Origin: Psilocybe azurescens
Taxonomy: Eukaryota > Basidiomycota > Agaricomycetes > Agaricales > Agrocybaceae
NCBI GenBank assembly: GCA_023853785.1
Contig: JAJIRX010000926.1
Coordinates: 38,803-102,802 of the forward strand
Length of the DNA stretch: 64,000 bases
Direction of reading: 5' to 3'
Shown one piece after another: positions 12,182-23,300 of this stretch. Both the position numbers and the translations under genes were made by a program. The stretch's first letter is position 1. Every line of letters starts with the position of its first letter. Below the pieces are notes generated by a model that was not told the origin of the DNA, made no database searches, and worked only from the letters and a program-made list of their open reading frames with translations.

Positions 12182-14295
12182 AAATGTAAATGACGCACAT
12201 ATATTCGATGGAAATTGGTCAGGAGGATATTCATGGCATTCTGTATCGTGATCTCTCATTTGACTGCTTGTTTATGGCGCAGCTGACTTGGGGTCATTTC
12301 GTGCACCCCTCAGAGCGTTTTCACCCGGCACCATATGGTTCACTACTTCTATGGCTTATTTCTACGCTCTATTTCAAGCTTGGCGAGCCACTCTTCCACG
12401 GAGAAGTCGATCATCAGAAGTATCTTTTTATTTCTATCCGAGACATACTTCGCTTTCGTTACCTGCTTTCTGCTCGACTCTGGCGTCACTTCTACTTGTT
12501 GATCATGGTTGCTCTTATTTTCTTCGAGATCTCTAGACTTGATCGGTAGAACCTCCGGTCGTGCGGATGCTTGGCTATCGGTCGAGAAGTTGCAAGCGAA
12601 TCTTAACTGGCGTGTCTATTTCGGCAGGGGCGGTCAATTCTGTGTTCAGAAAAGGATCTTAATAGTCCGGTTCTCTTCACAAGTCACTGATGAGCATCAG
12701 GGTAAACATATGCATGCAACATCACTTCGTTTTAGCAGCGACGTACTAAGGGCCTAATCCAGCTACCGCTCGCCATGCAAACTATAGACCTCATAGGATC
12801 TTGCGCTGTTTTGATGCAGTCTAAAGAAGTGGATTTTTGAAACAGATATGGGACATATACACGACATGCCAATGAAGACATGTTTACAAAACAGAGTCCC
12901 TCAGTTGTTACTTCGGAAAAGAGGGTGCTCCAGCATACAGGACCCGTGCCCACAATCAGAACTGTTAGAGGCCCTGAGATCAAAAACTCACTTACGAGTA
13001 TCGCCTGGCATGAGCGCCCTAGGATTCTTCACAGTGAATAGCAGCACACCGCGAGTCAAAATACAGCGGCGAAGGACAGGCATCTATTCCTTTTCGGTAT
13101 CAACGTGCTAACACTCTTGCATTCTGGACAAATATGCCTCTCAAAACATCGCTTCCAGTAGGATGCTTTCTGTGCTGGCAGGATGCTTGCGTGATAGTGA
13201 AATGGCCTCACTGCGGTGGTACGTCGGCTTCGAATCCAGGAAAAGGATTTTTCTATTTTTGCCAAATGCAATCCTCGTACGCTAAACTTGCTGTTCTAAT
13301 CGATCAAGCACTGATTTGAGAAGAGCCGCTTATTTTAAAGAATGGCGAGGAGACGGCTTTGGACTAGTCGATTCAACTAGTATCAGAAGCGTGTCCAGCA
13401 GGTCTATACTGGACATGTATGTTTGACATCCCAGCTGTTAGAGAAGTGTTCAGACAGATTTGGGGTGTTGGGCAGGTCCATTTTATCGCCGGCTATTGAT
13501 ACGGTCGACCCACGAGACTTTAATCACTCGAAGTCGAGTTTTGATCCCTGTTAGGACCATGACTGTGAAATTAAAAATTCGCTTGTTTTCGTCAGTGCAT
13601 TGTATTAATTTGTCGGAACGCAGTCTTTGGACGAGGGATTTCATTCATGTATGATCGTTTGTTGTAAATGACTCGAGGAGAATAACTGGAGTCTGATTTC
13701 GTTTTGTGAGTGCTTACCCGTGACATGGAGTCAAAACTCAAAACGGAGTAAAAGGTCGCATGGTCAATTGTCTAGATCACGGTTGCTATAGGTCAGAGAT
13801 ATTCACGCCCTGTTTCCCTCCTGCTTCCATCCTTCTTTCCTAAAGATAATATCTTTTTGCTGACGTTATTTTCGCATCGAGAGACGTATATATGAGGGGA
13901 GTTTCAAAACTCAGGATTCGGAGGAATGGAACCGAGCTTGGACCAGGCATGTTCTGAGTTTGCTGAGTATCAAAAACGATTGAATTATAACTGTCGTTGC
14001 AGGAAAATCCACACAGAAAGAAAATGATCTTAGTCCATTGAATTAACGTGCGCAGAAACCCATCAGGCAAGTTACATGGACCGCTAGGGAAGCGCACCCT
14101 TTACTCATCGACTGTCGGAAAAGGCACGCAGCACATCCAAGGCATCATCAGGGCCTAGACAACTGGGTCCAAGCCGTCTGACAACGGCGGTGTGCGAGTT
14201 CTTCTTTCCCTTTCTGCACCCACTTCCACGGTGGAAGGGCTGTAGCTCCAATGCCTACTCCACAGACCCAGGCGGGGGCTCGTCCGAAGATATAG
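12182..14295. other. Long intergenic region, no gene supported
   Basis: The longest open frame (12190-12549, 119 codons, hydrophobic) starts nine bases after the FMP46 stop and has no splice partners or family match. Other frames at 12509-12757, 12848-13111 and 13056-13271 are equally weak. A tRNA-like 3' end near 13475-13558 is discussed under rejected items. Nothing else was recognised. Confidence 0.45.
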
Positions 14296-14813
14296 ATGTC
14301 GAGGTATGGCGTGACCATTTTTCCATTCCCTGTGGTCCTTTTCGTTATAAGCACCTAATCACGGTATCTCAGGCAGACTTGCATGATCCAGATATCCACC
14401 CAACTAGCCCCGACGGGGTACCCGTTCGATTTCCTCCCTGCCTGCTCGCTCAGAGAGGCTGGTCGTGACCTCACAGCTGCACCCGTTCTGGAGCACGAAG
14501 AAGGGGAGCTGCTGTTGCGGTGTTGGTGGTATTGTCTATTGTTGGTGGCATCGTTGGGGGCGTTCTTGGAGGAAGAAGTAATGGTGAGCCGGCGAGGAAT
14601 CCTGGCTCTAATACGCCTTTGTCCTCTACGGCCTCTATGATTGTATCCGACTCCACGTCTTCGCAGACGTCGACGACACCTAACGACACACCCGTCATCA
14701 CGGCTGCAGAAGTGATCCCAACATCATTACTCTTTTCGACGCCATTCTCCTTGCCACCTAAACTTCCTGGCCGCAACATCCTTCGTAATGACGAAGTGCC
14801 TCTCCAATCATAG
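14296..14813 (+). CDS. Small single-pass Ser/Thr-rich membrane protein, paralogue of the next gene
   Basis: The likely protein has a short cytosolic part (STQLAPTGYPFDFLPA, EAGRDLTAAPVLEHEE), one transmembrane segment (AAVAVLVVLSIVGGIVGGVLGG) and a Ser/Thr-rich tail ending NDEVPLQS. The order matches the gene at 15681-16299: the GYNPDLL...RDLEAS part, the membrane helix and a final GG-rich turn are in the same places. The helix and the N-terminal part lie in different frames; one extra G in the run 14503-14506 would join them. The start at 14296 uses an eight-base first exon (ATGTCGAG) spliced to 14373; an alternative start is the ATG at 14383. No function is known for this architecture. Confidence 0.5.
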
Positions 14814-15680
14814 GTGCAGCCACTGCTGGGCTCAGGACCTTGGAATAACATCACATTCGCATATCCTCGTAGCAAGATCTTTCGCTGTTTCGCTCAGCGC
14901 TGTCAATTTCACCACCTACCATGAACTTTCAACTATCCCCGACGCTTGTGACTATCTTGACTGCCGACAATTTTTTCTTTCGTTTCTTGGGCTTTTGAAG
15001 AGGTATTATGTAGGGACTCTGATGGTTTTTCTATTCTCCTGGTTCTTATTCATTGGGTTTTATGGGGCATTTTTGGGTCTTAGGTTTTCGGTTTTTTGGG
15101 CTGTATATACACGGGTTCAATATTTTGTGTTGGGCATAACATACTTTATGTTTTTTCTTCAGGCTTTCCTCTCAGTTGCACGATCATTCGATTACTCAAT
15201 TGTATTCATCAAAAGTATTCACGACCTTTCCAAACTTCCAGTAGATGCATCATTCACGATTTGGCGCATGCTGGTTCTTAGATTACTATCTACTACCTCC
15301 ACGTTTTAAACACTCTACTCTCAGTAGTTCTAGTGCTCTTATAGTGCTCTCCTGTTGCTCTAACTTCCAGTGCTCGCATGATCATACACATGGAGGAAAC
15401 GAATTGACAAGTCGTAATACGTATTCAATATGTATTGCAGTGGTATATTATATTTTCTTGATGCTTTCTTATGTTTTGCGTCTAAAAATGGACGAGCTGA
15501 AATAGTGCCTGTCCCTGAGCGTCTTCCTCATACTCATCAACATGGGCCGAGCAGGTCGGACAGGCCGCCTGCCAAGTTTGAATTTGAGGCTGTACATGAT
15601 CTCTCCGTTTTCTCATCGGGACAATCCTGTCCTCCAAGCTATCTAGTTGACCAACTCGACCAGGAGTCGACACAGAAAGA
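14814..15680. other. T-rich 3' region and promoter of next gene
   Basis: 14960-15260 is strongly T-rich on the plus strand, typical of a 3' untranslated region. It creates long hydrophobic open frames (for example 14788-15309) that are compositional artefacts. The right end should contain the promoter of the gene starting at 15681. Confidence 0.5.
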
Positions 15681-16299
15681 ATGGCATCTCCAGGAGGACA
15701 TCAAGATTACGACGCAAGCCTACTAGCGTCGGCGCCAGTCGCCACGAAAGCCCAGCTTCAGGTGAATGGGCTTCTTCTGATGGCTTGTGAGCTTGGAATT
15801 AACGCTTTTCTGTGTTCGGTAGGGCGGATACAACCCTGACCTTCTCATCGAGAAGCCTGTGACTCCCTCTTCAAGACATCGTGATTTGGAAGCAAGTACT
15901 CCTGTGAACGATGGCCGAGATGCAGGAACAGCGTACGCTACCAAGAAGCAGCCATTTTATCGCACAACGAAGGGTATCATCATCATTGTGGTGGTGCTTG
16001 TGGTTATCATTGCAGCGGCTGTCGGTGGAGGAGTTGGAGGGTCGAGGAAGAAGAACCACAATGAGACTGTGGCGCCCACCGGGCCAGATAGTGGTGGGCA
16101 GGATGGTGGTTCACCACCGCCAGCATCCGGAAACTCGACATCAAGCTCGACGTCTTCCGGAAGTGGGGCTTCTCAGGTTGTAGGAGCACCGGATCCCAAC
16201 GCCTCGAGATCCACTACTACCTCTGGGGGCGCCAACGCCCTCCCGACTGAACCACCTGCGACCAACGGCGTTGGACAACTTGTCAATGGATCGTCTTGA
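15681..16299 (+). CDS. Small single-pass Ser/Gly-rich membrane protein
   Basis: Two exons (15681-15761 and 15823-16299) give 185 codons with no frame break. The first exon encodes MASPGGHQDYDASLLASAPV and ends at a clean GTGAAT donor. The second starts GGYNPDLLIEKPV, continues with RDLEASTPVNDGRD and a basic KKQPFYRTTKG just before a 20-residue helix (IIIIVVVLVVIIAAAVGGGV). A low-complexity Ser/Gly/Pro-rich tail follows, with NHNET and GNSTSS N-glycosylation sequons. The basic side is N-terminal and there is no signal peptide, so a type II topology (N-in, C-out) is likely. It is a tandem paralogue of 14296-14813. The function is not known; a role at the cell surface or wall is an inference from composition. 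Confidence 0.7.
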
Positions 16300-17022
16300 G
16301 ACAGCGGGCGTCAACGTTGGACGTTCTGGTCATGGTGTGTTTGTTGTACAACAGTTACCGCGGGTTCCAGTTTATCTTTAACTTTTATGTGTTTTGTCTC
16401 GGTACTAGACTTACGCTCTCTAATGGATATGCAACATGCTACTATATGCCACAGGAGCACTACGATATGTACCGCGTTTTCTTTCTATGTACTATATATT
16501 ATCTTTTTCGTATGGATGGGGTTTATTTTTGGTGCGATCAACGTTCCCAGCAGTGATATTTATATTCCATCCAGTCTTGAAAAAGTGGTCGCATTGACGA
16601 GGAATACAGATTCCTGCAAAGCCCTGAACATCTGTCCTTTGGACGTCAAGTACTTTGATGAGAATTGCGGAGAAATAGCAGATGTCTTCCTACATATCAT
16701 AATTTAGATAGTAACAAAATGCTACAACCGACAAGATCACTGTAGGACTTTGCTGAGAAACCAATCTTATGCTTCTCGCTCCGGTTTGGGAGAACTCCCA
16801 GCTACAACTCTCACAGGTAGTACTATTGTAACTTGAGTCTAGACAAGTTTTGACATTCATTACAGTTATCAGGTAAGTCCGCGATAGTTGATTTTGAACG
16901 TCAAGTCAAGTTACCTACAAGTTTTATGAGGGAGGATGATACAAATGCCTTCGAAGTGAATAAAAGAATATAATGAGAGTAGGCGAGGATGGAAAATAGA
17001 GAGAGAAGGTGGCGTGTCTGAA
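16300..17022. other. Intergenic between convergent genes
   Basis: This gap holds the 3' ends of the preceding plus-strand gene and the following minus-strand gene. Short T-rich open frames at 16296-16707 have no support. Confidence 0.5.
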
Positions 17023-18596
17023 TCAGGTGCTGGGACGTGAGTCTGGATGAGGTGCCACTGCCGTGCGATAAGCAGGCGGTCCTAGAGGGCTTTCTGTTCG
17101 ATTAATAGAATCGGCTCCATTTCTGCTGTTGTCAGAGGCGAGCTTTCTCATGCTCCGCCCTCCTTCAGGATGGGGACTCAGATTGTGCTGTGCCATACTC
17201 GCATTTGACGGGGCGCGGAGAATCCCTGCAACTTCAGTTGCCAGGGCATGGATGTTTATGTTGGGAGGATGCTCCGATGCGCCCGCGCTGAGCGACATGG
17301 CGGTTGAGCCAAATGACGTTTGACGGTCTAGTGTAGGTTCTGCAACTCGGGGAACCCCTGGCGGAAATTGCGGTACTTGTCCGCGTCGGTTGGGCGACAT
17401 AGGGGTGTCGGGAGAGAGTGTGCGAGGGGTGTGACCTGCGTCGCTGATTTTACCGACTCCAATTGTTTTGCTTCTATGAAAGCTTCGCTTGGGCGTCGAA
17501 CTGGAACAGGGTTGTAGCGGAAGAAGTTGGCATCGTCGGAGGCGGGGGATGGTGGGATGCTTCTCGATTTTTGAACACGACAGAACCAGAGGATGCCTAC
17601 TATACCGAGGGCAAGTACGGCTGCACCTCCGACAGCACCGCCTACAATTGCTCCTAGATGAGATGTAGAAGGGTGGGACGCTCCTGCAGCAGCGCTAGAC
17701 GGCGTCGCCGACGAATCGGACGATGTGGAGGTAGGCAAGGGTATAGAAGATGAAGATGCAGAGTCCGATAGAGGTGGGATCGAGACGGATGTGGTAGGTA
17801 TGGCTGGAGTGCCTGTGGCAAAGGCACCTACCCCCGTTAAGACGGGTACAAAGCTAGGCTGATATCCATCATGAATTTATGTTTGCTGCGGGTTTGGGAT
17901 ATCCTAAAACTCACTTCAGGTGTACCGGTGACCTGCTGCGCTGAGGCCCTAAAACGAGTATAGGCATCAATACTTGGGGGATTGATGACGCTGGTGTATG
18001 GATGGTTCATGAGTCCTCGATCATTGAATTCTGTCTATAAAACTCACCCAACCATTCCTGAAGTCGCGCAGTGGGACGTTGGTTCCGTGACCTCGCAGAA
18101 AAACCATATTGCTAGGTCAGAGCAGTAGCTATTAGCAGGGGAGTTTTGCAAAGATGAGCCTTTCTACTCACGTTGACTGACGTTGGTGATTTGGAGATCC
18201 CATGTCATAGGATGCTGGGTGTCATTGTTGAGCGTACCAGCGGGTCCACTGCTGAAACCTCCCGGAAGCGGCGTACAGGGGTTGGCCAAACTGGACTGGG
18301 TAACGGTGTGTACGCTGGAAGGAGAGCAAATTTATATAAAGTTGAAGCTGATATACTCCGGGAAACTCACAATCCTGCAAAAACGAAGGTGATTGTGTCA
18401 TTTAATCCAGCAGATATGGTTGGAGGGTCGAAGAAGCTCCCCTGGAGGCCAACCATCACCTAATTGGAAGCAGCTTTTAGTGCGGAAGCGACAGGACTCT
18501 GTCTTCTGGGATTACCGTGTGACTGGTCTGACCTTTCGCGAGGTGGAGACCCTGCAAAGCGGCGGCGAAAATGAGCGAGTATCGTATTAAGGCCAT
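17023..18596 (-). CDS. Membrane-anchored extracellular cupredoxin
   Basis: The start at 18596 gives a signal peptide (MALIRYSLIFAAALQGLHLA). The mature part is a blue-copper (cupredoxin) domain: VGLQGSFFDPPTISAGLNDTI, then FVHTVTQSSLANPCTPLPGG, WDLQITNVSQ, and IWFFCEVTEPTSHCATSGMVG. The candidate copper ligands are all present: His in VHTVTQ, Cys in WFFC, His in SHC and Met in GMVG. A long Ser/Thr/Pro stalk follows, then one transmembrane helix (GAIVGGAVGGAAVLALGIVG) and a cytosolic tail rich in SPDTPMSP-type motifs. At least five small introns are needed; the product is about 430 residues. One base is missing at the run 17426-17429, between the juxtamembrane segment and the tail. Family members are described as extracellular Ser-rich cupredoxins; electron transfer or copper binding at the surface is an inference. 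Confidence 0.75.
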
Positions 18597-19797
18597 TCTG
18601 GAGAGTGCATGAAGATGGTAGGCTGTCAGGAAGGGGCTTCATACAGTCGGTGGGTGACTCGTATTATACACACCCATGGTATTTGGGACTTGGGACATCA
18701 AGATCAAGTCAAAATCTGTTGTAAATAACTGTGCACGCCACGAGTCTTTTTTTTAGCGCAAGCTCGAGAGATAGGATTACTCGATTCGTGGGGGGTAATT
18801 AGGAGGCTTTGAGAGACAGCTTCCGTGCTATCATGCAATCTTGCCGCTGAGGAGCTGCTATCTAACTGCACGCAGGTCAGCTCGATGAGACATCACTTTG
18901 TTAATCAACGAAAGGGAGGCACCTTGTCGCTGTGAACATGTTCCCACTGTAAATATAAATGATGAGGGACCGCGATGAACAAGACATGCGTGGGCTGCTG
19001 GTATCCTTGTTTGGAAATCGTCGTTGATGCTGGGAGCGATTTGCTATGCCTGAGCCATGAGCGTCTGATGCAAGTCGATATCAACGGAACCACGCCGGGA
19101 CGGGTGGTGTATGTACCTGTAAGTACGTACCATGTATATACCTTATGCCGGTATGCGATGCCGTCATTTGGAAGGAATACAGGAAGGTTTCAGCAAGATT
19201 GGTTTCAGGAGCGCTACCAACCTCACGAGGTCTAATCGCCTCAGCTTGTATTAGTATCAATTGGAGGTGGGTTACAAGTTGGATGAACATGATCACGAAT
19301 ACGTATGCTTCACCAAGAATTAAAACCTATTAAATTTATACGGGATCGACAGAACTATATAAGAGTCGGTATCACTGCGGGAAGGAGCAAAGTGATTCAA
19401 GATGACGTATAATACTAGAACCGTGCCAAAACAAGTCATCCCCCAGGGTTCCATTTAAATAGTCCTTTAACGCTCTTACAAGGTCAGCAACGATCGACGA
19501 CGTGTTCAGACCAGCTCGATATCGATAGCAAACCGAAATGAACACTGATTTGCATTATTCTCTGGTGCTTGTACAGCTTCTTGTGTTAAAGCGTTGATAG
19601 TAATTGAGAACGCTGAATAGTGTTGGATCGGGACTTTTGTGCAGCAGTCCATAATCACAAATAAGTCTGACAGTGGCATGTGCTTCGTTCGATCAGATGA
19701 AGAAGAGCGGGCCAAGGACGGTTCTATGGGTTCATGCCTATTCGGAGGGCGAAAATTCAAAATGCAAATGATGTGATTGCTTTCATGAGTCCTGATT
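18597..19797. other. Intergenic, no gene supported
   Basis: Open frames are all below 90 codons. 19506-19760 on the minus strand (84 codons) lies downstream of the truncated gene at 19798-20027 and could be its decayed continuation, but shows no convincing family text. Confidence 0.4.
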
Positions 19798-20027
19798 TCA
19801 CAGAAGAAATCTGCAATAGAGCAAGTTTATGAGTTCAGCATTACGGGCCTGTTGCATGTCGTCGGCTTCGAGATACTGGAAGAGCTCCGGATCAATCGCA
19901 GGGTCTGGGAGAACCGGAACTCCAAAAACTCCAATGCTTCCCGGCGCTCGAGATGGATGTTATAAGAACCTAGCTCATTGAGAGTCCAGTCACTACCGGA
20001 TTTGGCAGAGCGAATAAGGTTGGCCAT
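19798..20027 (-). pseudogene. Truncated copy of a conserved fungal family of unknown function
   Basis: The start at 20027 gives MANLIRSAKSGSDWTLNELGSYNI, which I recognise as the N terminus of a multicopy basidiomycete family whose full members run on for well over 150 residues. After LERREALEF the frame breaks; one extra base in the A-run 19924-19928 restores FGVPVLPDPAIDPEL and EADDMQQARNAELINLL. The frame then meets a stop at 19798-19800, about 77 codons from the start. The rest of the family domain was not found. I read this as a truncated gene copy. The family has no established function known to me. Confidence 0.5.
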
Positions 20028-20054
20028 GATGGTTGAGTTATGAAGAAGTTGACT

Positions 20055-20118
20055 GTCGTAAGTCGGTCGTAAGCGGAAGTCGTAAGTAGGTCGTAAGTAG
20101 GTCGTAAGCAGAAGTCGT
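20055..20118. repeat. Short tandem repeat, GTCGTAAG-based
   Basis: The unit GTCGTAAGTAG and variants (GTCGTAAGCAGAA, GTCGTAAGTCG) occur about six times in a row. The array lies 28 bases upstream of the start of the truncated minus-strand gene and about 220 bases upstream of the large plus-strand gene, so it sits in a divergent promoter region. Confidence 0.75.
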
Positions 20119-20342
20119 CCCAGTTTCCCGGTTTTAAAGGTCCGCCTCCAGTGGCGGTTACGGCACGTGGCAGCCTGCAGGCAACCTTCCTTTCCTCCAC
20201 GACTTGTACCGGCCAGTAATTGGTGTAGTCTTGGCCTCAAGGACTCTGGTTTACGGTTGTGAGTGCATTAATACACGTCTAGGAACTTTTTCCAAGCGAA
20301 ATTTGGCCAACTCAATCATTTTTAACCGTGTAGGGACACGCG

Positions 20343-23300
20343 ATGCACTCGTTTTTGTCCAAAGTCTTCGGCCGTAAGGAAAAAGACTCGGAAACATCGC
20401 CTACGACATTACGCCCCGGAGAACTCTTGGATGGAAAATTTGAAGCAATATCACCTAATGTATCACCAAGTGCGGCCAATTTTCTCGAGCTAGATTCCCA
20501 GACGGACGGAGAGAATGGGAAAGACAAAGACAAAGACAAGGATAAAGATGCCCGATTTTCCCTATTCAGGGCCAAGTCGCGTCCATCCCCTCCAGAAGTT
20601 ACATACAAGACGCCCGTGCCTCTTCCCCAACTTTCATTGGACTTTGCTGCAACAAATGGAGAGTCCTCAACACGTACCCTCGAATCTTTCTTATCTGTGG
20701 ACCCAGATGCGCAAATACTTCTGAGCGATGCAATTATCGGCCGGCGTCGCCTAAATCCGCTTGAAGCTCTTGTTCTGATAAGAGCATGCTCTCAAGCCAT
20801 TGTAGCCAGAGGTGTGACGATTTTGTTCTTAAGTTCTTTAAACTAATTATCTATGTAGGCCTCGAAACTCTCGGTGTCATGCACCCCCATTGGTATTCCG
20901 CTTCTCCGGAAATTCAACGCAGACTACTTTCTCAATTTATACATTCTATGGAACCCAAGACTCCTTTGACTGCTATTTCCCTTACCCCAGCACTTGCGTC
21001 GTCGCCATTCGAATCAGAGATAAATTTCACCCGTTCGCCCCACGACGTCGCTGCCGTCCTCAGATGGGGTTTACGCCATCTTCAACTGGAAGGCGACAAC
21101 TTCGGAACGGATGATGGATGGTACAAGGCTTTCCTCGATGCGGAGGCAGCCGCAGAATACCCCCTAAAGCTTTTTTCGGAGAAGTTGGCACCTGCGCTGC
21201 CACCGGCCCATTTGGAGCTTCTAACAGCCACTTTGGAGATATTCTCGTCCCTTGCCGCACATTCCGAAGCGAACAGCACATCTGGAAGCAAACTCTCCAA
21301 GATTTTTGGATTGTGGTTGTTGACGTCCAGGCGAGTAGAGGACAAAGATGATTGGAAGTCTTTCTATGCCAGATGGGAACGTACGGGTCGAATGCTCGAG
21401 CATCTGTTCCTATCCAGAATCCGGTAAGTTTCGGTTTTTCATTTTGTTGTATTTATGGCCCCTATCTCACGAAATATCAGGGATGAGTCCACAGACCACC
21501 GCATGCCTGTTCGCCTCCTTGAACTTGTACGCAGATACCCCTATACCCAAGGACTATCATCTCCAACAACGGATCTACAATTTCTATCTCCTCCACACTT
21601 CACTACCCGATGCTACGATGCACTTTATGTCCGTATTGAGGTCGAACTGTCGTCAGAAAGGCGAAAGCCTAAGCTGAAGGTCCACCCTCTTAACATTCTC
21701 GCAGACGCATTCTCTACCAAAGTAGAAGGTGGCGAATACGCCGAACTGTGGGCTAAGATTACCGCTGCGTCGAAGACCGGCAGCAACCCATCACCTCTCA
21801 GCAATATATTTGCGGACGAAACAATCCGTTTCCTCTCTATTGTACCAGACAAAGGTTCTAGTAAAGCGCAGGAAGCCAAGTCGCCCGTGTTTAGCCTACT
21901 ATCTCCTTCCTCAGCGCGCGGCCATTCAGCGTCTGTCGGCGAGTCAGACAGACCAACCCCTTCCTCGGCTCGTGGTCATTCTTTCTCTGTTGGCGAGCAA
22001 AGCAGGCTATCACCTGCTCAGCATCAGCATTCAAAGTCTGCGACGGAACCGCCACCTTTATCTGCAACGTCTCCGATTGGCAGTGACTGGGTTCAGTTCT
22101 CATCCTCCGGGTTCCTTGACTCAACTCCTGCCATCGCCCCGCTCGTGTCAACCCTCTTTGACACCGACCTGGAGAAAACTACTCCGGTCACGACGACACT
22201 ATCCAGGAAATCGAGTAAGCGCGGCAAGGCCGTTTCAAGAAAGAGCGTTGATTTTGCCGCGGAGCCTGCGCCCCCGATCTCTCCCCCCACCTGTCGACCC
22301 TGCGAAGAAGGAAGCAACGGCTATCGTTAGAGCAACTAAGCTCGAAGTCATCGAGCTCGACGAGGCCTTTATAGACTTCTGGAGCGATTCTTTGTTGGAT
22401 CCCATCACAGCGACGTGGCCGACCTTCATCATCTGCAAGTTCAAGTCGACTCTCGTCCCACAACTTCGATACGGCCCCATTGAAGAGGGTCAGAAGCAGA
22501 AGACTCTTAAATGGCTTGTACTCGAGCAAGCCTTTACTGTAAGGCCTGCGCCTCCACCGTCGCCGACTTCGGTACCGCTTCCCGAGTGCGCGTCCCGTTT
22601 CTCCTGCTCTGTCGACTTCCGGGAGGAACCGATTCAGCTTCTGGAGCATGTCCCGAACCGCGTCAAGCTCTTCTCAGAATTCGCAAAAGGGCAAGAAGAA
22701 GGAGAAGGTGGCGAATGTTGGCGAGATGGGCGAACTTGTTGAAGAAGAGGCCGCAGAACACGTCAAAGAGGATGTCGTCAAATTGAAGTCCATACCCTCC
22801 AAGTCCAGAAAATCAAAAACTGAGAAATCTGCCCAGCCTGTCCCGGAACCCGCTGGCAAAGAAATCGCTAAAGCTCCAGTTGCTGAAGCTCAGGCCCCAG
22901 TCGCCGATGTTCAAGTCCCAGTCGTTGAACCTCGAGCACCGGTCGCAGAAACAAAGTCCCCCGCTGCTGAAGCTCAGGCTTCCATCGCTGAAGCACCATC
23001 GGTAGTCGCTGAAGCTGAAGTTCCAGTTGCGGAACCTCAAGATGCAGGCAATGAAGTGAAAGCTCCTATTGCAGAAGTCCCATTTGCTGAAGCTCAAGCA
23101 CCAGTCGCTGAAGCCGGTGTTTCAGCCTCAGAGGCAAAGGCCCCAGCCATCGAAGCACCTCTTCCAGTCGTGGAAGCTGAACCACCAGTTGTTGCAGATC
23201 AAGCTCCAGTCGTAGAAACTGTATCCCCAGTCGCTGAGGTACAACCACCAATCGCTGAAGGTCCAGTCCTAGTCGCTGAAGCCCAGGCACCTGTTGCTGA

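Noticed and set aside
12190..12549. Plus-strand open frame of 119 codons just after FMP46
   Set aside because: No splice partners, no recognisable domain and a position inside the likely 3' untranslated region.
13475..13558. tRNA-like sequence starting GGTCC and ending GGACC with a B-box-like GTTTTGATCCC
   Set aside because: The acceptor ends pair over only five bases, the anticodon stem has a ten-base loop and the T stem does not pair. It is at best a decayed tRNA and could be chance.
14788..15309. Plus-strand open frame of 173 codons, strongly hydrophobic
   Set aside because: It lies in a T-rich 3' region, overlaps the end of the upstream gene in another frame and has no family resemblance. 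The Phe/Leu-rich product reflects composition.
20055..20118. Possible CRISPR-like array
   Set aside because: The repeats are about 11 bases and adjoin without spacers, so this is a simple tandem repeat; CRISPR arrays are not expected in a fungal nuclear genome.
21729..22290. Alternative frame within the Msb1-domain region
   Set aside because: Only its 3' part (from about 22289) carries family text; the 5' part is a shadow of the main frame.
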